NCBI RefSeq assembly: GCF_022370835.2
Contig: NZ_CP092365.1
Span: 2,108,001 to 2,172,000 of the forward strand
Direction: 5' to 3'
From: Mycolicibacillus parakoreensis
GTDB lineage: Bacteria; Actinomycetota; Actinomycetes; Mycobacteriales; Mycobacteriaceae
Length of the DNA stretch: 64,000 bases
The translations under genes and the position numbers were made by a program. Below are positions 45,118 through 54,038 of this stretch, piece after piece. Position 1 is the stretch's first letter; every line of letters starts with the position of its first letter. The notes below the pieces were generated by a model. The model made no database searches. It was not told the origin of the DNA and worked only from the letters and a program-made list of their open reading frames with translations.

Positions 45118-45896
45118 CGTCGCTCCGCCCGGTCCTTGACCGCGAGCAACCGCCGGCGGTGTTCGGCGGTCTTCATGGTGGCCACCTCCGCGGCGAACCC
45201 GGCCTGCAGCGGACCGGCCAGCGCTTGCGAGAGGTACATGTTCACCACCCGTTTGGTGCCCTGCAGCGCCTCGGCCGGTTGCTCGGCCAGCCGGGTGGCC
45301 AGCCGATGGGCCTGCACCAGAAGCTCGTCGGGCGCCACGGTACGGCTGGCCAGTCCGAGCTCGACGGCGGTCGCGGCGTCGATGCGCTCACCGGTGTAGA
45401 GGTACTCCCGCGACCGGAGGATCGGGGTCAGCAGCGGCCACAGAGCCGCACCGCCGTCACCGGCCACCAACCCGACCGCGACGTGCGGATCGGCGAGATG
45501 GGCGGTCGCCGAGATCAGCACGATGTCGCAGAGCAGCGCCATGCTGCACCCCAGGCCCACCGCGGGTCCGTTGACGGCCGCGATGATCGGCAGCGGAAAG
45601 CGCAGCATCTCCTCGATGATCTGTGCGCCTTCGCGGATGCTTTCATCGCGGGCGGTCTCGTCGTCGAGGAACGTGGTGATCCAGTTCAGGTCACCGCCGG
45701 CGGAGAATGCCCGTCCGGCGCCGGTCACCACGACGACCCGTGCCTGCTTGTCGGCGGCGAGCTGGCGCCAGACGTTGGCCAGCGCCCAGTGCAGACGCTC
45801 GTTGACGCTGTTCAACTCGGTGGGGCGGTTGATGGTCACGGTGCGCACCGGCCCGTCGGCGTCGACCGTGAGTTCGCGGGGCAGGTCGTATCTCAT
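45114..45896 (-). CDS. Enoyl-CoA hydratase/isomerase-fold protein
   Basis: A 260-residue crotonase-fold protein. FSAGGDLNWI and AAVNGPAVGLGCSMALLCDIVL build the CoA and oxyanion sites. The two usual catalytic Glu appear replaced in ADPHVAVGLVAGDGG, where PEI... and PGxGG are expected. So it may not be a simple hydratase. Overlaps both neighbours by 4 nt within the operon. Confidence 0.88.
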   Translation of the reverse strand: MRYDLPRELTVDADGPVRTVTINRPTELNSVNERLHWALANVWRQLAADKQARVVVVTGAGRAFSAGGDLNWITTFLDDETARDESIREGAQIIEEMLRFPLPIIAAVNGPAVGLGCSMALLCDIVLISATAHLADPHVAVGLVAGDGGAALWPLLTPILRSREYLYTGERIDAATAVELGLASRTVAPDELLVQAHRLATRLAEQPAEALQGTKRVVNMYLSQALAGPLQAGFAAEVATMKTAEHRRRLLAVKDRAERR

Positions 45897-46810
45897 CCGA
45901 ACAGCCCCGTGAGCCCGGCCCGCTCCACACGCCGGGCCAGCAGGTCGCGGGTGGCCGACACCGCCCACGGCAGGCGGCGTAGCGGCTGGCTGTAGCGCGA
46001 CAGCCACGACAGCGCCGTCTCGTCGCAGAATCCGACCGCGCCGTGTAGCTGATGACAGATGCGCAACACCACCTCGGCGGCCTCCACGGCCGCCAGCCGC
46101 AGGGCCAGGGCGTCGTCGATCGCCTCCGGTCGCCCGGTCGCGATGCTCCACAGTGCGTACCGGGCGAGCATGTCCGCTCCGCTGCGCTCCACCTCGGCCT
46201 CGGTCAGCTGGAACTGCACCCCCTGAAACTCCGACAGCGGTTTGCCGAACTGGTGGCGCAGCTGGACGTGGGCGACGGTGAGATCCAGTGCCCGGTCGAG
46301 CATCCCGAGCAGTGTCCAACACGGCAGCACCAGGCCCAGCGCGACGTCGGCGGCCCCGTGTCGATCGATCACGGCCAGCTGCAACTCGGCCACCGATGCG
46401 GCGGAAACCGGCGACTGGCCGACCACACGGCAGCGCGTCCCGGCCAGGGTGACCGTCACCCATCGCTTCTGCAGCCCGGTCACCGCGCCGGCGGGCAGAT
46501 GGTCGGCCACGACGATCAGCCCGTCGGCGTCGATGTCGCTCGGCGCGGCGAGGCATTCGGCCAGCGGGTAGGGCAGCGCCCAGTGGCCGGCGCTGCGGCA
46601 CAGCGCCGCGGCCGCCTCCAGTTCGTCGGGGTCCTCCCGCGGCCTGAGATCGAAAGCGCTGAGATCGCGCAAGATCGGGCCGATCAGTTCCTCGCGGCGG
46701 GCGGGGTCGGCGTCGGCGCACACCACCAGTTCGTCGCCGCCACCCGCGGCGAAGGCGTCTCGCGCGTGCCGCCCGTACTCTGCGGCTGCGTCGCTGAGTT
46801 CGAGGTTCAT
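45893..46810 (-). CDS. Acyl-CoA dehydrogenase, short subunit (pair B)
   Basis: A 305-residue degenerate FadE-like protein. The first third is weakly conserved; LRHQFGKPLSEFQGVQFQLTEAEVERSGADMLARYALW and ICHQLHGAVGFCDETALSWLSRYSQPLRRL identify it. It should pair with the long subunit encoded just upstream, whose stop overlaps its ATG by 4 nt. It has an Asp-Glu (CDETA) where the pair A short subunit has TWESG. Confidence 0.85.
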   Translation of the reverse strand: MNLELSDAAAEYGRHARDAFAAGGGDELVVCADADPARREELIGPILRDLSAFDLRPREDPDELEAAAALCRSAGHWALPYPLAECLAAPSDIDADGLIVVADHLPAGAVTGLQKRWVTVTLAGTRCRVVGQSPVSAASVAELQLAVIDRHGAADVALGLVLPCWTLLGMLDRALDLTVAHVQLRHQFGKPLSEFQGVQFQLTEAEVERSGADMLARYALWSIATGRPEAIDDALALRLAAVEAAEVVLRICHQLHGAVGFCDETALSWLSRYSQPLRRLPWAVSATRDLLARRVERAGLTGLFG

Positions 46811-47988
46811 CGCGATGCCGCCAACAGGGTGCGCGAGAGCAGAATACGCTGCATCTCGATGCTGCCCGAGGACACCGTGGCCGCCTGCGAGTAGCGCCAG
46901 TGGTCGTCGACCTCGGTGCGGAACCACTGCGCCTGCGGGCCGGCCGGCGCCTCGGCGGCGAGCTCCATCAGGACCTCCGCGCTCTCCTGGTCCAACCGGG
47001 TCACCGCGATCCGATAGGCGGCGGCGTCGCCGGGCTGGACGCGCCCGTCGGCCTGCAGAGCCACGATGCGATACGCCATGAGCCGCGCCCGCCGACAGTG
47101 GGTCAGCATCCGCACCCAGCGGCCGGCGAGCTCGGCGGGCAGCCGCTCCCACCGCTCCCCCAGCACCCGTGGGGCCGCGGCCAGTAGCCGCTCACAGCGC
47201 GCATACCGAGCGATCCCCACCCGCTCGTAGGCCATCACGTCACGCACGATCGACCAGCCCGCGTCGACCGCGCCGAGCACGTCGGCGTCGGTGACGCGCA
47301 GGTCGTCGAAGAAGACCTCGTTGAGATGGTGGGGGCCCATCATGGTGCGTATCGGCCGGACCTCGATCGCGGGGTTGTCCATCGGGACCAGGAACACCGT
47401 CAGGCCCTGCTGTTTTCTGGTGGCCACCTCGCCGTTGAGGGGCTCGCCCACCCGGGTGGTGCGGGCCAGCAGGAAGCACCACTGCGCCATGGTGGCGTAG
47501 GAGGTCCAGATCTTCTGGCCGTTGACCACCCAGCCGTCGTCGTCACGGCGGGCGTGGGTGCGCAGCGACGCCAGATCCGAACCGGCCTCCGGCTCGGAGA
47601 ATCCCTGACACCAGATCACTTCCCCGCGTGCGATGGGCGGGAGGTGCCGACGCTGCTGTTCGGGTGTGCCGTGGCGCATGATGACCGGGCCGACCCAGTT
47701 CACCCCCATGTACTGCGCCCCGCGCGGCTCGTGGTGGGCCCACATCTCCTCGCGGACGACGGTCTGGTCCCACACCGAGGCCTCCGCGCCGCCGAACTTC
47801 GCCGGCCACGACAGGCACAACAGGTCCTGCTCGGCCAGCACGCGACAGAACCGTTGTGCGGCCTCGAGATCGGCGGGATCGTCGGTGAAGGCTCCGGGGA
47901 ACTGCGCCGGCATCTCCCGGCGAATCAGGTCCCGCAACCGGGTCCGAAGCGCGGCGGCCTCCGGCCCCATCTCGAAGTTCAGGGTCAC
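46807..47988 (-). CDS. Acyl-CoA dehydrogenase, long subunit (pair B)
   Basis: A 393-residue FadE-like protein. LSWPAKFGGAEASVWDQTVVREEM, GFSEPEAGSDLASLRTHARR, GQKIWTSYATMAQWCFLLART and YERVGIARYARCERLL are the landmarks; SSGSIEMQRILLSRTLL replaces the YEGTSQIQR region, lacking its Glu. GTG start overlapping the CoA-transferase stop (GTGA). Second of two dehydrogenase pairs in one operon. Confidence 0.92.
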   Translation of the reverse strand: MTLNFEMGPEAAALRTRLRDLIRREMPAQFPGAFTDDPADLEAAQRFCRVLAEQDLLCLSWPAKFGGAEASVWDQTVVREEMWAHHEPRGAQYMGVNWVGPVIMRHGTPEQQRRHLPPIARGEVIWCQGFSEPEAGSDLASLRTHARRDDDGWVVNGQKIWTSYATMAQWCFLLARTTRVGEPLNGEVATRKQQGLTVFLVPMDNPAIEVRPIRTMMGPHHLNEVFFDDLRVTDADVLGAVDAGWSIVRDVMAYERVGIARYARCERLLAAAPRVLGERWERLPAELAGRWVRMLTHCRRARLMAYRIVALQADGRVQPGDAAAYRIAVTRLDQESAEVLMELAAEAPAGPQAQWFRTEVDDHWRYSQAATVSSGSIEMQRILLSRTLLAASR

Positions 47989-49145
47989 ATCGCCCCCGGT
48001 TGCAGGCCGAGCTCGTCGAGGATCTCCGCGGTGTGAGCACCCAGTTCGGGCGCCGGGCCGGCCACCCGGCCCGGTGTTCGGGACAGCCGGGTGGGCACCC
48101 CGGGGAAGCGCACCGGGCCCTGCGGTGTCGCGATGGTCTCGAACAGCCCCACGGCATTGAGGTGCGGATCGTCGAAGAGCTCACCCGGGGTGTTCAGCGC
48201 GGCCGCCGGTATCTCCAGCTCACGGAAGAGCGCCAGCCATTCGGCGGTGGTGCGTTGGGTCATCGTCTCGGCGACCAGCCCGTAGACGACGTCGATCTGT
48301 CGGGCCCGCTGGGCCAACGTGGCGAACCGGTCGGACGCCCAGGGCGGGCGCACCGCCTCGATGAACGCGTTCCAATGCTTGTCGTTGTAGATCAGCGCGG
48401 CGATCTCCCCGTCGCGGGTGCGATAGGGGCGCCGATTGGGCGCCACGGTGCGGGGATACACCGCGTCGCCGAGCGGCGGATCGAACATCGCCCCGTTGGC
48501 GTGTTCGACGAGCATGAACGAGGCCATGGTCTCGAACATCGCGACCTCGACCTCTTGGCCCTGACCGGTGCGCTCCCGGTGAAACAACGCCATCATGGTG
48601 GCGTACAGCGCGGTCAATCCGGCGATCTTGTCGGCCATGATGGTGCCGACGTAGTCGGCCTGTCCGGTCAGGGCCCGCTGCACCGCGGGCAGCCCGCACT
48701 CCGCCTGGATGGTGTCGTCGTAGGCGGGACGGTCGCAGTCGGGCCCGCCACGGCCGTAGCCGTAGCAGTTGGTGTACACGATGCGCGGGTTGATCGCGGC
48801 CACGGCGGGGTAGTCCAGCCCCAGCTTGGCGATCGCCTTGGCCCGCATCGAGTGGATGAACACGTCGGCGCTCTCGATGAGCGTGGTGATCGCCGCCCGG
48901 TCGGCAGCCTCGCGCAGATCGAGCGCGACGCTGCGCTTGCCCCGGTTGACATTGACGAAGACCCCGCTCAACCCGGCGGCGGGACCGATCGAGATGTAGC
49001 GGGTGGGATCGCCCTCGGGGGGTTCGACCTTGACGACGTCGGCGCCCATGTCGGCCATCACCTGGGTGCAGTAGGGCCCCATCACCATCGCGGTCAGGTC
49101 GACCACCCGTATCCCGCTCAGCGGGCCGCTGGGAACGGTGTTCAC
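47985..49145 (-). CDS. Family III CoA-transferase (CaiB/BaiF)
   Basis: A 386-residue enzyme. GIRVVDLTAMVMGPYCTQVMADMGADVVKVEPPEGD is the family start, NRGKRSVALDLR follows, and Asp in RPAYDDTIQAECG is the covalent catalytic residue. Moves CoA between carboxylic acids. First gene of the long minus operon. GTG start with no ribosome site, so probably leaderless. Confidence 0.93.
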   Translation of the reverse strand: MNTVPSGPLSGIRVVDLTAMVMGPYCTQVMADMGADVVKVEPPEGDPTRYISIGPAAGLSGVFVNVNRGKRSVALDLREAADRAAITTLIESADVFIHSMRAKAIAKLGLDYPAVAAINPRIVYTNCYGYGRGGPDCDRPAYDDTIQAECGLPAVQRALTGQADYVGTIMADKIAGLTALYATMMALFHRERTGQGQEVEVAMFETMASFMLVEHANGAMFDPPLGDAVYPRTVAPNRRPYRTRDGEIAALIYNDKHWNAFIEAVRPPWASDRFATLAQRARQIDVVYGLVAETMTQRTTAEWLALFRELEIPAAALNTPGELFDDPHLNAVGLFETIATPQGPVRFPGVPTRLSRTPGRVAGPAPELGAHTAEILDELGLQPGAM

Positions 49146-49285
49146 CGGTCATTGTCCGGACAGATATGTTGCCTCTTCATAGCGAAGAACACTATTCCGC
49201 AGTGCTTATTCAGTCGTCAAGGGGACAGCGTGAAGTCATCGTGGCTATTGTCTGGACCATTAGTCGCTTGCTATCGTCGGCGACC
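49146..49285. promoter_or_regulatory. Divergent promoter region between two island operons
   Basis: For the plus strand, TTGTCT (49248-49253) and TATCGT (49272-49277) are 18 nt apart and would start the transcript at or just before the ATG at 49286, a leaderless layout. TGTCCGGACA (49153-49162) is a perfect palindrome next to the minus-strand GTG; a related TGTCTGGACCA lies at 49249-49259. AAGAACACTATTCCG (49185-49199) resembles the island palindrome weakly. The GntR protein encoded downstream is a candidate to bind here. Confidence 0.5.
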
Positions 49286-50917
49286 ATGACCGATCTGGCC
49301 GCGATGTCCCCGTCGCCGCTGCCCGGCGCCCGCGCGGAGGCCACCGAGCCCACCGTCGCGCCGGGCTGGCGGCTGCAACCGATCACCCGCGCGAGTCGAC
49401 TGTTCGGCGCCAACGGTCTGCGCACCGGGCCCGACGGCCGGGTGTACATCGCCCAGGTCACCGGCAGCCAGATCAGCGCGTTCGATGTCGCCAGCGGGGC
49501 GCTGGCGACGGTCAGCGCGCGCGGCGGGGACATCGTCGCGCCCGACGATGTCGCCTTCGACGGGGCCGGGCGACTGTATGCCACCGAGGTGATGGATGCG
49601 CGCGTCAGCGTGCTCGACACGGCCGGACGCAGCCGGGTGCTCCGCGACGACCTGCCGTGCGCCAACGGGATCACGGTGCACCACGATCACCTGTTCGTCG
49701 GCGAGTGCCGTGACGGCGGGCGTCTGGTGCACCTCGACCGGGACACCGGGGCCCAACGCGTCCTGGCCGAGAACCTTCCCTCGCCCAACGCGATGGAGGT
49801 CGGCCCGGACGGACTGCTGTATTTCCCGTTGATGACCGCCAACGAGATCTGGCGGATCGACCCGTTCGCCGCCGAGCCCACCGCACCGCAGCGGGTCGCC
49901 GGTGACCTCGGTGTGCCCGACGCGGTGAAATTCGACGCCGACGGGTACCTCGTCTCCACCCAGGCGGCCAGCGGCCAGGTGCTGCGCATCGATCCGCGCA
50001 CCGGCGACCGGACGGTGCTCGCGCAGCTCAGCCCCGGTCTGGACAACTGCACCTTCGTCGGCGATCGGCTGTTCGTCTCGAACTTCACCGGCGCGATCAC
50101 CGAGATCCTGCCCGACGGCCAGACCCGCACCGCGTTGCCCGGCGGACTGAACTGGCCGCTGGATCTCACCGTGGACGCCGAGGGCACCGTCTACATCGCC
50201 GACGGCACCAACTTCTACGCGGTCGGCCCCCGGGGCCGCCTCGACACCGTGGGCATGCTGTTCTCCCCGGGCTACCCCGGGTTCCTCCGCGGGGTTCAGG
50301 CCGTGGGAGCCGGACAGTTCATCACCACCACCTCCGGTGGACAGCTCTGCCGGTACACCCCGGCACAGGCGCGCACCGAGGTGCTCGCCGACGGCTTCGA
50401 CCAGCTCTACGGGGTGGCGGTGACCCCCGACGGTGCGGTGGTCACCGAGTTCGGCACCGACCGCGTGCTGCACGTGCGCAACGGCACCGTCGACGTGCTC
50501 GCCAGCGGCGTGCACCAGCCGGTCGGGGTCGCCGTCGACGGCGACGGCTCGGTTCTGGTGGCCGAATCCGGCGCCGGGCGGGTGCGTCGCGTCACCGGCT
50601 CCGGCGTCCAGACGGTGGTCGACGGGTTGACACGACCACAGGGCATCCTGGTGGCCGACGGGTACCTCTACGTCGTCGACGCCGGCGCCCGACAGCTGGT
50701 CGCCGTCGACCTGCACACCGCGGCGCGCCAGACCATCGCCGCGGACCTGCCGATCGGTCCGCCGCCGGGCGTGACACCCAAGCCGCTCAAAGGGATGCCG
50801 CCGTTCAGCGGCCCGCAGGGGCCGTTCGCCGGCATCGCGCGCCGATCCGACGGGGTCTTGTTCGTCTCCGCCGACGGCGATGGCAGCGTCCTGGCGCTAC
50901 AACCGGTCGCCCCGTGA
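49286..50917 (+). CDS. SMP-30/NHL-type beta-propeller protein
   Basis: A 543-residue protein with many repeats of the form Asp-Gly-x-(Leu/Val)-Tyr-(Val/Ile)-(Ala/Val)-Asp, long enough for two six-bladed propellers (about 40-290 and 300-543). Examples are GPDGRVYIAQV, DAEGTVYIADG and VADGYLYVVDAG. SMP-30 relatives include lactonases; acidic residues at a propeller centre would hold a metal. No signal peptide. Frame is open upstream to 49166 but the ATG at 49286 fits the promoter. Overlaps the GntR gene by 4 nt. Confidence 0.8.
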   Translation: MTDLAAMSPSPLPGARAEATEPTVAPGWRLQPITRASRLFGANGLRTGPDGRVYIAQVTGSQISAFDVASGALATVSARGGDIVAPDDVAFDGAGRLYATEVMDARVSVLDTAGRSRVLRDDLPCANGITVHHDHLFVGECRDGGRLVHLDRDTGAQRVLAENLPSPNAMEVGPDGLLYFPLMTANEIWRIDPFAAEPTAPQRVAGDLGVPDAVKFDADGYLVSTQAASGQVLRIDPRTGDRTVLAQLSPGLDNCTFVGDRLFVSNFTGAITEILPDGQTRTALPGGLNWPLDLTVDAEGTVYIADGTNFYAVGPRGRLDTVGMLFSPGYPGFLRGVQAVGAGQFITTTSGGQLCRYTPAQARTEVLADGFDQLYGVAVTPDGAVVTEFGTDRVLHVRNGTVDVLASGVHQPVGVAVDGDGSVLVAESGAGRVRRVTGSGVQTVVDGLTRPQGILVADGYLYVVDAGARQLVAVDLHTAARQTIAADLPIGPPPGVTPKPLKGMPPFSGPQGPFAGIARRSDGVLFVSADGDGSVLALQPVAP

Positions 50918-51651
50918 CCGACCACCGTTACCTGCGGGTCGCGCGCACCCTGCGCAAGCAGATCGCCGACGGCGTCTACCCGGTCGGCGCGCGGCTGCCC
51001 ACCGAACACGAACTCTGCGAGCAGTTCGAGGTCAGCCGATACACGGTCCGTGAGGCGTTGCGGCGGCTGCGCGAGGACAACCTCGTCGCCTCCCGACCCC
51101 GCGCCGGCACCGTGGTGATCCCCCGCGCCGCGACGAACTCCTATGCCCAGAGCGCGGTGTCGATCAACGACCTGCTCGCGTTCGCCGCCGGCGCGCGGTT
51201 CCAGATCGACACCAATGCCCTGGTCACCCTCGACGACGAGACAGCCGAGCGGACCGGGCTGCCCGCCGGGAGCGACTGGTTGGCGGTGCGCGGCCACCGG
51301 CAGGCCGATGACCAGGCGGCGCCGGTCTGCCGCACCGAGTACTACATCAACCGGACCTTCGCCGCCGTCGGGCGGCTGTTGCAGCGCCATTCGGGACCGA
51401 TCTTCCCGCTCATCGAGGACATGTTCGGCGTTGCCGTCACCGAGGTCAACCAGCAGATCTCCGCCGTGCTGGTCGACGCGGAACTGGCGCGCACACTCAA
51501 GGTCGACCCCGGTACCGCCGCGTTGCAGATGCAGCGCAGCTACACCACCTCCGAGGGCGCGATCGCCCAGGTGACGGTGAACACCCATCCCGGCACCGGT
51601 TATCGGCACTCGATGACGCTGCACCGGGTCAGTGGCTGCAGCGACCCATGA
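50914..51651 (+). CDS. GntR-family regulator with UTRA ligand domain
   Basis: A 245-residue regulator. The winged helix is LRKQIADGVYPVGARLPTEHELCEQFEVSRYTVREALRRLREDNLVASRPRAGTVV; the UTRA domain follows from about 95 to 240. UTRA domains bind small effectors. GTG overlaps the propeller gene stop and its own stop overlaps the next synthetase start. Likely to control its own operon and the divergent one. Confidence 0.92.
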   Translation: MTDHRYLRVARTLRKQIADGVYPVGARLPTEHELCEQFEVSRYTVREALRRLREDNLVASRPRAGTVVIPRAATNSYAQSAVSINDLLAFAAGARFQIDTNALVTLDDETAERTGLPAGSDWLAVRGHRQADDQAAPVCRTEYYINRTFAAVGRLLQRHSGPIFPLIEDMFGVAVTEVNQQISAVLVDAELARTLKVDPGTAALQMQRSYTTSEGAIAQVTVNTHPGTGYRHSMTLHRVSGCSDP

Positions 51652-53261
51652 TCGCGCGCGGCAACCAGGCCCTGGCCGCCGATGCGCGCTCACGCGGCCT
51701 GTGGGTCACCACGACGCTGGCCGACGAACTCCGCGTCGCGGCGCATCAGACCCCGCAACGGCCGTTGCTGATCGACGGCGACGTCCGGCTCACCTGCCGA
51801 CAGGTCCACGCTCGGGCGAGCGCACTGGCGGCGGTGATGGCCGACCGGCTGCCGACCGGCAGCGTCGTGTCGTTCATGCTGCCCAACTGGCATGAAGCGG
51901 CCGTGGTGTATCTGGCGGCGACCATGGCCGGGATGGTGATCAATCCGATCCTGCCGTCGCTGCGCGAGGCGGAGCTGAGGTTCATCCTCGCCGATGCCCA
52001 AAGCCGGATGGTGTTCATCCCCGAGACGTTCCGCGGCCACGACTACGCTCAGATGTTCGCCCGGGTGGCCACCGGACTCGACGCCCCACCGGAGGTGGTG
52101 GTGGTGCGCGGCGATGCGCCGATCCACACCGACTATCACACACTGGTCGAGACGGCGCCGGTCGGCGCACCGCCACCGCACCCGCCGCTCGACCCCGATG
52201 CCGTCCATCTGGTGCTGTACACCTCCGGCACCACGGGGAGAGCCAAGGGCGTTCTCCATAGCCATAATTCGATCCATGCGTTGATCCGGCAACTCGGCAC
52301 GCACTGGCGGATCGTGCCCGGCGACCGATTCCTCGTTCCGTCGCCGATCGCGCACATCGGCGGGTCGATCTACGCCTTCGAGTGCCCGCTGCTGCTGGGG
52401 ACCACCGCGGTGCTGATGGACCGCTGGGAACCCGATGACGCAGTGCGCCGGATGCTCACCGAACGCTGCACCCACGTCGCCGGTGCCACACCGTTTTTGG
52501 CGCACCTGCTCGCCGCCGCCCGCCGGGCCGGCACCCGGCTTCCCGACCTCAAGGTGTTCATCTGCGGGGGCGCGGCAGTACCGGCGACGCTGATCCGCGA
52601 AGCCGCCGGGTACTTCCCCACCGCCCGCATCACCCGCGTGTACGGATCCAGCGAGGTTCCGGTCACCACCGTGGGCGCTTTGGGCGCCGGTGAGCAGTCG
52701 TATGCCGCCGACACCGACGGCCGGGCCGGTATCGCCGACATCAAGCTGGTCGACCACCACGCCGCCCCGCCCGGCGGTGGCGAGATCACCGTCCGCGGGC
52801 CCCAGATGTTGCTGGGCTATCTGCATCCCGAGGACGAGGACGGCTGCTTCGACGCCGACGGCTACTTCGCCACCGGCGATCTCGGCCGCTGGGTCGATGA
52901 CGACTACCTGCTGGTCACCGGTCGGGCCAAGGACGTCATCATCCGCCACGGCGAGAACATCGCGGCCAAGGAGGTGGAGGACATCCTGGTGGCGCATCCC
53001 GGGATCGCCGAGATCGCCGTGGTCGGTCTTCCCGATGAGCGCACCGGCGAGCGTGCCTGCGCTGTGATCGTTCCCACCGGTGAGCCGACACCGGACCTTG
53101 CCGAACTGAGCGCCATGCTGGCCGCCCACGGACTGGCCCGATTCAAAACACCGGAACGGCTGGTGGTCTGGGATGCGCTTCCCAAAAACGACGCGGGCAA
53201 AGTGGTCAAACACCACATCCGCACCGTGCTGATCGACGACCGAGATGATCGAGATGGGTGA
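51648..53261 (+). CDS. Acyl-CoA synthetase (AMP-forming)
   Basis: A 537-residue ligase. The P-loop is LVLYTSGTTGRAKGVLHSH, VYGSSEVPVTT is the A5 motif, YFATGDLGRW and VTGRAKDVIIRHGENIAAKEVE precede the hinge, and KNDAGKVVKHHIR holds the catalytic Lys. ATG overlaps the GntR stop. Activates an unknown carboxylate. Confidence 0.92.
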   Translation: MIARGNQALAADARSRGLWVTTTLADELRVAAHQTPQRPLLIDGDVRLTCRQVHARASALAAVMADRLPTGSVVSFMLPNWHEAAVVYLAATMAGMVINPILPSLREAELRFILADAQSRMVFIPETFRGHDYAQMFARVATGLDAPPEVVVVRGDAPIHTDYHTLVETAPVGAPPPHPPLDPDAVHLVLYTSGTTGRAKGVLHSHNSIHALIRQLGTHWRIVPGDRFLVPSPIAHIGGSIYAFECPLLLGTTAVLMDRWEPDDAVRRMLTERCTHVAGATPFLAHLLAAARRAGTRLPDLKVFICGGAAVPATLIREAAGYFPTARITRVYGSSEVPVTTVGALGAGEQSYAADTDGRAGIADIKLVDHHAAPPGGGEITVRGPQMLLGYLHPEDEDGCFDADGYFATGDLGRWVDDDYLLVTGRAKDVIIRHGENIAAKEVEDILVAHPGIAEIAVVGLPDERTGERACAVIVPTGEPTPDLAELSAMLAAHGLARFKTPERLVVWDALPKNDAGKVVKHHIRTVLIDDRDDRDG

Positions 53262-53267
53262 CTGACT

Positions 53268-54038
53268 ATGCGGGTGGCCATTGTGACCGGTGCGAGCAGC
53301 GGAATCGGATTCGGTTGCGCCAAAAAGCTGGTCGACGACGGGATAGCGGTGCTGGGCACCGGACGCGATGCCGAGCGGCTCGCCGGGCTGGCGGCCGAGA
53401 CCGACCCCGACCGGATCGCCACCGTGGCGGTCGATCTCACCGAGGACGACGCCCCGCAGCGGGTGATCGACGCCGCCCTCGACAGGTGGGGCCGGGTGGA
53501 CTTTTTGATCAACAACGCCGGCGTCGGCAGCCCACAGCCGCTGCACGAAACCGACGACGACACGCTGGACCACTTCCTCGACGTCATGCTGCGTGCACCG
53601 TTTCGCCTGGCACGCGACGTCCTGCCGCACCTGCGGGCGGGTTCGGCCATCGTCAACGTCACGTCCACCTTCGCCGTGGTCGGTGGGCTCCGCGGCGGGG
53701 CCTACTCGGCGGCCAAAGGTGGGCTCACCGCGCTGAGCACCCACATCGCCTGCCAGTACGGGGCCCAAGGCATCCGATGCAACGCCGTGGCGCCGGGGGT
53801 GACGGTGACACCGATGGTGGAGCACCGGCTCGACGACCCGCGGTTCCGCAAGATCAACACCGAGATGACGCCGTATCCACGTCTGGGCCGGGTCGAGGAC
53901 ATCGCCAACACCGTCGCGTTCCTGTGTTCGGATGCCGGCGCCTTCATCAACGGCCAGACCATCGTGGTCGACGGCGGATGGAGTTCCACCAAGTACCTCT
54001 CGGACTTCGCGCTGGACGCCGAGTGGGTGCCGCGGTGA
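53268..54038 (+). CDS. Short-chain dehydrogenase/reductase
   Basis: A 256-residue classical SDR. TGASSGIG binds NAD(P), NNAGVGS is the structural motif, NVTSTF supplies the Ser and YSAAKGG the Tyr and Lys of the active site. Oxidises or reduces an alcohol/ketone, here perhaps a 3-hydroxyacyl-CoA. Six bp after the preceding synthetase and overlapping the next by 4 nt. Confidence 0.93.
   Translation: MRVAIVTGASSGIGFGCAKKLVDDGIAVLGTGRDAERLAGLAAETDPDRIATVAVDLTEDDAPQRVIDAALDRWGRVDFLINNAGVGSPQPLHETDDDTLDHFLDVMLRAPFRLARDVLPHLRAGSAIVNVTSTFAVVGGLRGGAYSAAKGGLTALSTHIACQYGAQGIRCNAVAPGVTVTPMVEHRLDDPRFRKINTEMTPYPRLGRVEDIANTVAFLCSDAGAFINGQTIVVDGGWSSTKYLSDFALDAEWVPR

Noticed and set aside
41201..49145. Oxalate degradation pair (oxalyl-CoA decarboxylase and formyl-CoA transferase)
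   Set aside because: A ThDP enzyme and a family III CoA-transferase do lie in one operon, but the ThDP motif is altered and the operon is filled with acyl-CoA dehydrogenases, which does not suit oxalate.
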